From Gemmatimonadaceae bacterium (GTDB taxonomy: Bacteria > Gemmatimonadota > Gemmatimonadetes > Gemmatimonadales > Gemmatimonadaceae): a DNA stretch of 15,079 nt. Location of the stretch: contig JABFXM010000299.1 of NCBI GenBank assembly GCA_013361745.1, positions 1 through 15,079 on the forward strand, in the 5' to 3' direction. The notes under the pieces were generated by a model. The model ran no database searches. It was not told where the DNA came from and worked only from the letters and a program-made list of their open reading frames with translations. Below, in pieces: positions 12,625-15,079 of the stretch (its first letter is position 1; every line of letters starts with the position of its first letter). Both the position numbers and the translations under genes were made by a program.

Positions 12625-15079
12625 CTAGACCGCACGCGCGAAGTGGCCTCGCGTGAACGCCGAGCCGACGATCTCGCGAACGGTTCCGACGGGTGCATCG
12701 TCACCGGCGGCGAGCGCGTCGAGCTGCTCGCGATATCCCCGTACGATCTCGCCGACGGGTTCACCCGCGATGTTGAAGACCGCGTGAAAGCCGCGAACCC
12801 CAGCGGACCACAGACGCGGGAGGTACTCGCTTCCCTCGACCGGGCGCGAATGCAGCAGCCGGTTGCGGCATGCCGAGTCGGTGGCGACGGGAAAGGTGTA
12901 GCCCGCGGGATCGGTGATCGTGATGTTCGTGTGCTTCTGGACGCAGAGATCGCGACAGGTCGTGGCGACGCGATCGAACGCGGCGGAGAGCACGCAGTGC
13001 TCGATGGTCATCCCCTCCGGCCGGCCGTAGAGGAAGACGTCGAAGCCCTCACCGCCCCACGGCGCGACGACCTGCGCCATCTCGTCGGTGGTCAGCTCGA
13101 GCGAGACGGTGACGCGGCTCGCGCCCGACGCGAAAAGCTCGGCGGCGCTGTGCTGGTTGAAGCAGTTCACCGCGTAATCCGCGACGACGTCGCGGCCGGC
13201 GCCGCCGAGCTCCGCGACGAGACCAAGATGGCCGCTGAGGATCGGCGTGCCGAGGTCGAGCCACTTCTGAAGCGCGGGTCGCTCCTCGGGGCGCACGATG
13301 CTCGGCGTGCGCAGCCGGAAGCCGATGCCGCGCGCCGCGAGCTCGTCGCGCAGCGCGAGGACCCGCGCGCGTGGCGGCGCGGGGTGCCGCAGGAAAGGAT
13401 CGAAGACGATCTCCGTCGCGCCGGCGTCGGCGGCGGCGCGGGCGTCCTCGAGCGTGTAGACGCTCGCGCGCAGCGCGAATGGCTCGGGCGTCGGCGCGTC
13501 ACTCCGGCGCGTCGTGTCGAGCGATGCAAGCGCCGCGTCGATGCTCGCGTCACGCTCGGCGAGGGCGGCCTCGCGCGCCCAGTCGCGACGCAGCGTGAGC
13601 TGCTCGATCGCCTCCTGACGCAGATGGTTCAGCGCGCTGATCGGGAGGAAGAGGCCGGGCGCGAGCGCGGCGTCGTCGACCGCCCCGAGGACGAAGGGAG
13701 TCTCACCGAGTCGGCCGAGCTGCTCGCGCAACGTCTCCCTCGAGAGGGAGCGCGCCGTCGCCGGCGCGAGCGTCGGCTCGGAGCGGAGTGTGATCGTCTC
13801 ACCGTTGGCGGTGAAGACGGCCTTCAGCGGCGAGCCCGCGGCACCGAAGACGCGGACGTCGACGCGAGTCTTGCGCTGCCGGATGGTCGTCGGCAGCGCG
13901 GCGTAGCTCGCGCGCGCGCGCTCGAGCAGGGCGGCCTCGCTCGAGCGCACGACCTTCCAGCCGGTCGGGACGCTCACACGCGTCGCGATTGCCTGACGAT
14001 GGATACCGTCGCGGGAGGAGAGCGTGCGCACCTCGCTCACCTGGAAGCCTGTGGACTCCTTCGTGTCGTCCTCGGGCGGCTCGAAGCCGAGTCCATCGCG
14101 CTCGCGGATCTCGTCGCGGACCTCGACGATGAGCTCACCGCGCTCGCTCCCGACGACGACGCCGAGCTCGCGGCCGCGGTTGTCGGGCTGATTGCGCGTG
14201 ATGTAGTCGCGCCCGGCGCGGCCGCCATACATGCCGCCGGTGAAGCCGCGCGAATAGATCTGCACGAGCGGCGCGACCTCGGTTCCAGGCGCGGGCATCG
14301 GCTCGCCGCGCGAGACGGCGTCGAGGAACTGCTTGTACTCGCGCGTCACGGTCGCGACGTACTCGGGCTTCTTCTTCCGCCCCTCGACCTTCAGGCAGCC
14401 GACGCCGGCGTCGGCGATCTCGGCGAGATGCTCGTACGCGGCCAGATCCTTCGCCGAGATGAGATAGCCGCGATCGAGCTCGGCGCCGGTGTCCGTGTCG
14501 GTGAGGACGTAGTCCTTGCGGCACGACTGCGCGCACGAGCCGCGATTGGCGCTCCGCTCGGAGATCATCCCGGACATGTAGCACTGTCCGGAGTACGAGA
14601 TGCAGAGCGCGCCGTGGACGAAGGTCTCGAGACCGAGGTCGGGAACGGCGGCGTGGATCGCGCGGATGTCGTCGAGGGTGTTCTCGCGCGCGAGCACGAC
14701 GCGGTCGATGCCAAGGTGCTTCATGACGGCCGCGCCGCTCGCGTCATGCACGGTCATCTGCGTCGAGCCGTGGATCTCGAGCTGCGGATAGACACGCTGG
14801 ATCAGCCGAACGACGCCGATGTCCTGGACGATCGCCGCGTCGATCCCTCGGTCGACGGCGCCGCCGAGGAAACGGAGCGCGTCGCGGAGCTCGGCGGGCT
14901 TGAAGAGGATGTTGAAGGTCAGGTAGATGCGACGCCCGCGCTCGTGCGCGATGCGGCACGCCTCCTCGACTTCATCCAGCGACAGCTGAGCTCCCTCGTC
15001 GCGCGCATTGAAGCGCTCGGCGCCGAGGTAGACGGCGTCGGCACCATTCGCGACGGCGGCCCGCACGGCTTCGAGCGAC
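12625..15079 (-). CDS. U32-family protein (RlhA/DUF3656-like, two-barrel form), N-terminus cut by window edge
   Basis: About 817 residues are visible, and the frame remains open to the right edge, where it reads SLEAVRAAVANGADAVYLGA. The GTG at 15064-15066 is therefore an internal codon. The U32 signature ETFVHGALCISYSGQCYMS lies at about 147-165 from that GTG, followed by NRGSCAQSCRKDY; the four cysteines (155, 162, 178, 182) are the probable iron-sulfur ligands. A central region (about 250-520) fits the extra domain of RlhA-type members. A C-terminal barrel-like part starts near FALRASVYTLEDARAAADAG. It includes FLYGRPEGMTIEHC and further cysteines in TTCRDLC and DSAC. Characterised bacterial U32 proteins, such as RlhA and the TrhP group, take part in RNA hydroxylation at 23S rRNA or tRNA; others are called collagenase-like peptidases. 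The RNA-modification role is inferred. It is the first visible gene of the right-hand minus-strand run. Confidence 0.9.
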   Translation of the reverse strand, partial: SLEAVRAAVANGADAVYLGAERFNARDEGAQLSLDEVEEACRIAHERGRRIYLTFNILFKPAELRDALRFLGGAVDRGIDAAIVQDIGVVRLIQRVYPQLEIHGSTQMTVHDASGAAVMKHLGIDRVVLARENTLDDIRAIHAAVPDLGLETFVHGALCISYSGQCYMSGMISERSANRGSCAQSCRKDYVLTDTDTGAELDRGYLISAKDLAAYEHLAEIADAGVGCLKVEGRKKKPEYVATVTREYKQFLDAVSRGEPMPAPGTEVAPLVQIYSRGFTGGMYGGRAGRDYITRNQPDNRGRELGVVVGSERGELIVEVRDEIRERDGLGFEPPEDDTKESTGFQVSEVRTLSSRDGIHRQAIATRVSVPTGWKVVRSSEAALLERARASYAALPTTIRQRKTRVDVRVFGAAGSPLKAVFTANGETITLRSEPTLAPATARSLSRETLREQLGRLGETPFVLGAVDDAALAPGLFLPISALNHLRQEAIEQLTLRRDWAREAALAERDASIDAALASLDTTRRSDAPTPEPFALRASVYTLEDARAAADAGATEIVFDPFLRHPAPPRARVLALRDELAARGIGFRLRTPSIVRPEERPALQKWLDLGTPILSGHLGLVAELGGAGRDVVADYAVNCFNQHSAAELFASGASRVTVSLELTTDEMAQVVAPWGGEGFDVFLYGRPEGMTIEHCVLSAAFDRVATTCRDLCVQKHTNITITDPAGYTFPVATDSACRNRLLHSRPVEGSEYLPRLWSAGVRGFHAVFNIAGEPVGEIVRGYREQLDALAAGDDAPVGTVREIVGSAFTRGHFARAV

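Overview
The window is strongly GC-rich, gene-dense chromosomal DNA with no phage, transposon, CRISPR, tRNA or rRNA signal that I could see. The gene content points to a free-living aerobic or facultative Gram-negative-type bacterium: a lipoprotein lipobox, secreted amidohydrolases, an acyl-CoA dehydrogenase, an ECF sigma/anti-sigma pair and an RNase E/G-rplU-rpmA ribosomal cluster. From remembered resemblance of the paired exported amidohydrolases and the ribosomal proteins I would guess Gemmatimonadota or a similar soil lineage. That assignment is an inference; there is no 16S gene to settle it.

Layout, left to right. (1) 1-1028, minus strand: an ECF sigma factor followed by an overlapping anti-sigma factor with a zinc-binding anti-sigma domain, cut by the left edge. 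(2) 1121-1849, plus strand: a glycerophosphodiester phosphodiesterase, divergent from the sigma gene. (3) 1950-4690, plus strand: two one-base-overlapping exported amidohydrolase-fold genes; the first keeps its metal ligands and the second has lost them. (4) 4691-4805: the whole space between convergent genes is a composite palindrome of GGGGTCA heptamers around a perfect 14-bp hairpin. (5) 4815-8274, minus strand: RNase G/E, a small lipoprotein, L21, L27 and a small coiled-coil protein, with terminator hairpins and promoters in the gaps. (6) 8275-8683: a 409-base stretch without a convincing gene, carrying the leader of the RNase gene. (7) 8684-15079, minus strand: a probable operon of a U32-family protein (cut by the right edge), RecQ helicase, acyl-CoA dehydrogenase and an ICMT-type membrane methyltransferase. 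The last two appear to use TTG starts.

Functionally, the central block is translation and RNA-processing housekeeping, with an envelope lipoprotein inserted into the usual order. The right block may join RNA modification (U32), DNA repair (RecQ), fatty-acid oxidation and a membrane methyltransferase on one transcript, with no obvious common pathway. The left block is a surface-stress sigma module plus secreted or periplasmic hydrolases.

I found no clearly new system. The most unusual items are the palindromic G-run element at 4691-4805, the paired active/inactive amidohydrolases, the late position of the zinc module in RecQ, and the promoter embedded in a terminator-like hairpin ahead of rplU.
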